From Bacteroidales bacterium (GTDB lineage Bacteria; Bacteroidota; Bacteroidia; Bacteroidales; Dysgonomonadaceae), in contig JAAYFR010000226.1 in NCBI GenBank assembly GCA_012728155.1, forward strand, positions 1 to 15,374: a stretch of 15,374 nt of DNA. The letters are read 5' to 3'. Made by a program: the position numbers and the translations under genes. Positions 14,829 to 15,374 of this stretch are shown here, in pieces. How positions within the stretch are numbered: the stretch's first letter is position 1; each line of letters opens with the position of its first letter. The notes under the pieces were generated by a model, which saw only the letters and a program-made list of their open reading frames with translations, searched no databases and was not told the origin of the DNA.

Positions 14829-15374
14829 TTTCACCCTTCCGTTTGAATTTAGAAGGGAGACGCATCAACAAAGGAGTGCTAAACGATTCTTCGTACATAA
14901 ACCGTTTGTCGAACCAGCCATGTTCACCCATATAGAATCCCTGGTCGGTGACCGCTATACGGCCTTCATAATTGTCGAAGAAATTGGAGGGGACCTCAAA
15001 TACTTTGTCTTCATACAACGACAAATAAGTTGTATCCGACATCCAATTACGGTGAATCGCCTTGTGATGTAAAAACAGACAGAACGGTTTATCTTTATCA
15101 CGTTCCTTATCTAACCAATTGAGCCCTAAATCGGTGATGATATTGGTCACATACCCTTCATACTTCTTTCTACCATCGGAGACAATAAAGTCGGGATTGT
15201 AATAACTCCCCTGTCCGGGTAGGATCTCCCAATGATCAAAATGAGTGGGCTGGCTGTCTAAATGCCATTTCCCGATCATAGCCGTTTCATAACCTGATTT
15301 TTGCAGTAATTCCTGTACCGTCTGCTGACTACCGTCGAAAACAGTGTGATTGTCGAGTTTCCCGTTTTTGTGGC
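14623..15374 (-). pseudogene. Sulfatase 3, partial: runs off the window, internal deletion and lost C-terminus
   Basis: Reading from the right edge the frame gives HKNGKLDNHTVFDGSQQT, GYETAMIGKWHLDSQPTHFD and then LPGQGSYYNPDFI, a sulfatase of the group with the DQGFYMGEHGWFDKRFMYEE motif. The start and the C/S-x-P-x-R active site lie beyond 15374. Two defects are visible. First, VPSNFFDNYEGRIAV is joined directly to TDQGFYMG at about 14948-14956; relatives have some 80 to 100 residues between these blocks. The frame is kept. Second, the C-terminal part breaks after YYHYYEYPAE (about 14660) and runs into antisense of the YafQ gene, ending at 14623. The usual RHYGIRT segment and last 60 or so residues are absent. 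It is almost surely non-functional. Confidence 0.85.

Noticed and set aside
1..15374. CRISPR array, tRNA genes, IS element ends, transposase or integrase
   Set aside because: I found no regularly spaced repeats, no tRNA-like cloverleaf and no recognisable transposase, integrase or terminal inverted repeats, although the junctions suggest past recombination.
1..15374. SusC/SusD pair, glycoside hydrolase or sulfatase maturase
   Set aside because: None of the open frames shows these families; the polysaccharide locus is incomplete in the window.

Overview
The window looks like a chromosomal segment of a Bacteroidales bacterium (phylum Bacteroidota). I base this on several promoters of the phylum-specific type (TTTG, about 20 bases, TAnnTTTG), a membrane-anchored LytTR regulator, an ECF sigma factor of the FecI/SusCD-associated kind, several sulfatases with serine-type active sites, and protein families largely confined to this phylum (DUF6051-like hydrolase, DUF6922-like antitoxin). 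Genus cannot be read safely. Dysgonomonadaceae (Proteiniphilum/Petrimonas-like) is a guess.

Layout. Positions 34-3000 are housekeeping and run on the minus strand: a LytTR membrane regulator, then the RNase P RNA (rnpB), then a YihY/BrkB membrane protein about 15 bases downstream of rnpB. Positions 3158-4273 hold an alpha/beta hydrolase-like protein. Positions 4345-5270 hold an AbiE-type toxin-antitoxin pair behind a near-perfect Bacteroidota promoter. From 5347 to the right end lies an accessory region devoted to sulfated glycan use. It is heavily rearranged: a truncated ECF sigma factor, a ThuA-like pseudogene, an internally deleted oxidoreductase remnant, an apparently intact SGNH esterase on the minus strand, a second oxidoreductase remnant, two full-length tandem FAD-dependent oxidoreductase genes that each carry one in-frame stop, and two intact secreted sulfatases. 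A RHH/YafQ toxin-antitoxin pair follows; its toxin has lost its C-terminus at a junction with a third, damaged sulfatase on the minus strand.

How the genes fit together. The plus-strand run 7562-14086 (oxidoreductase A, oxidoreductase B, sulfatase 1, sulfatase 2) has short gaps and looks like one operon. The SGNH esterase, ThuA-like gene and ECF sigma factor are typical partners in Bacteroidota polysaccharide utilization loci. The inferred role is removal of sulfate and ester groups, and oxidation, of a sulfated plant, algal or host glycan outside the cytoplasm. No SusC/SusD pair or glycoside hydrolase is in the window, so the substrate cannot be named. At least seven junctions, deletions or nonsense codons are visible. 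The locus reads as a polysaccharide cassette caught in decay and reshuffling, between two toxin-antitoxin modules.

I do not see a clearly new defence or mobile system. The most unusual things are the matching single stops in both tandem oxidoreductases, the chimeric N-terminus of the first one, the toxin/sulfatase junction at about 14655, and a short well-translated-looking leader ORF ahead of the esterase.
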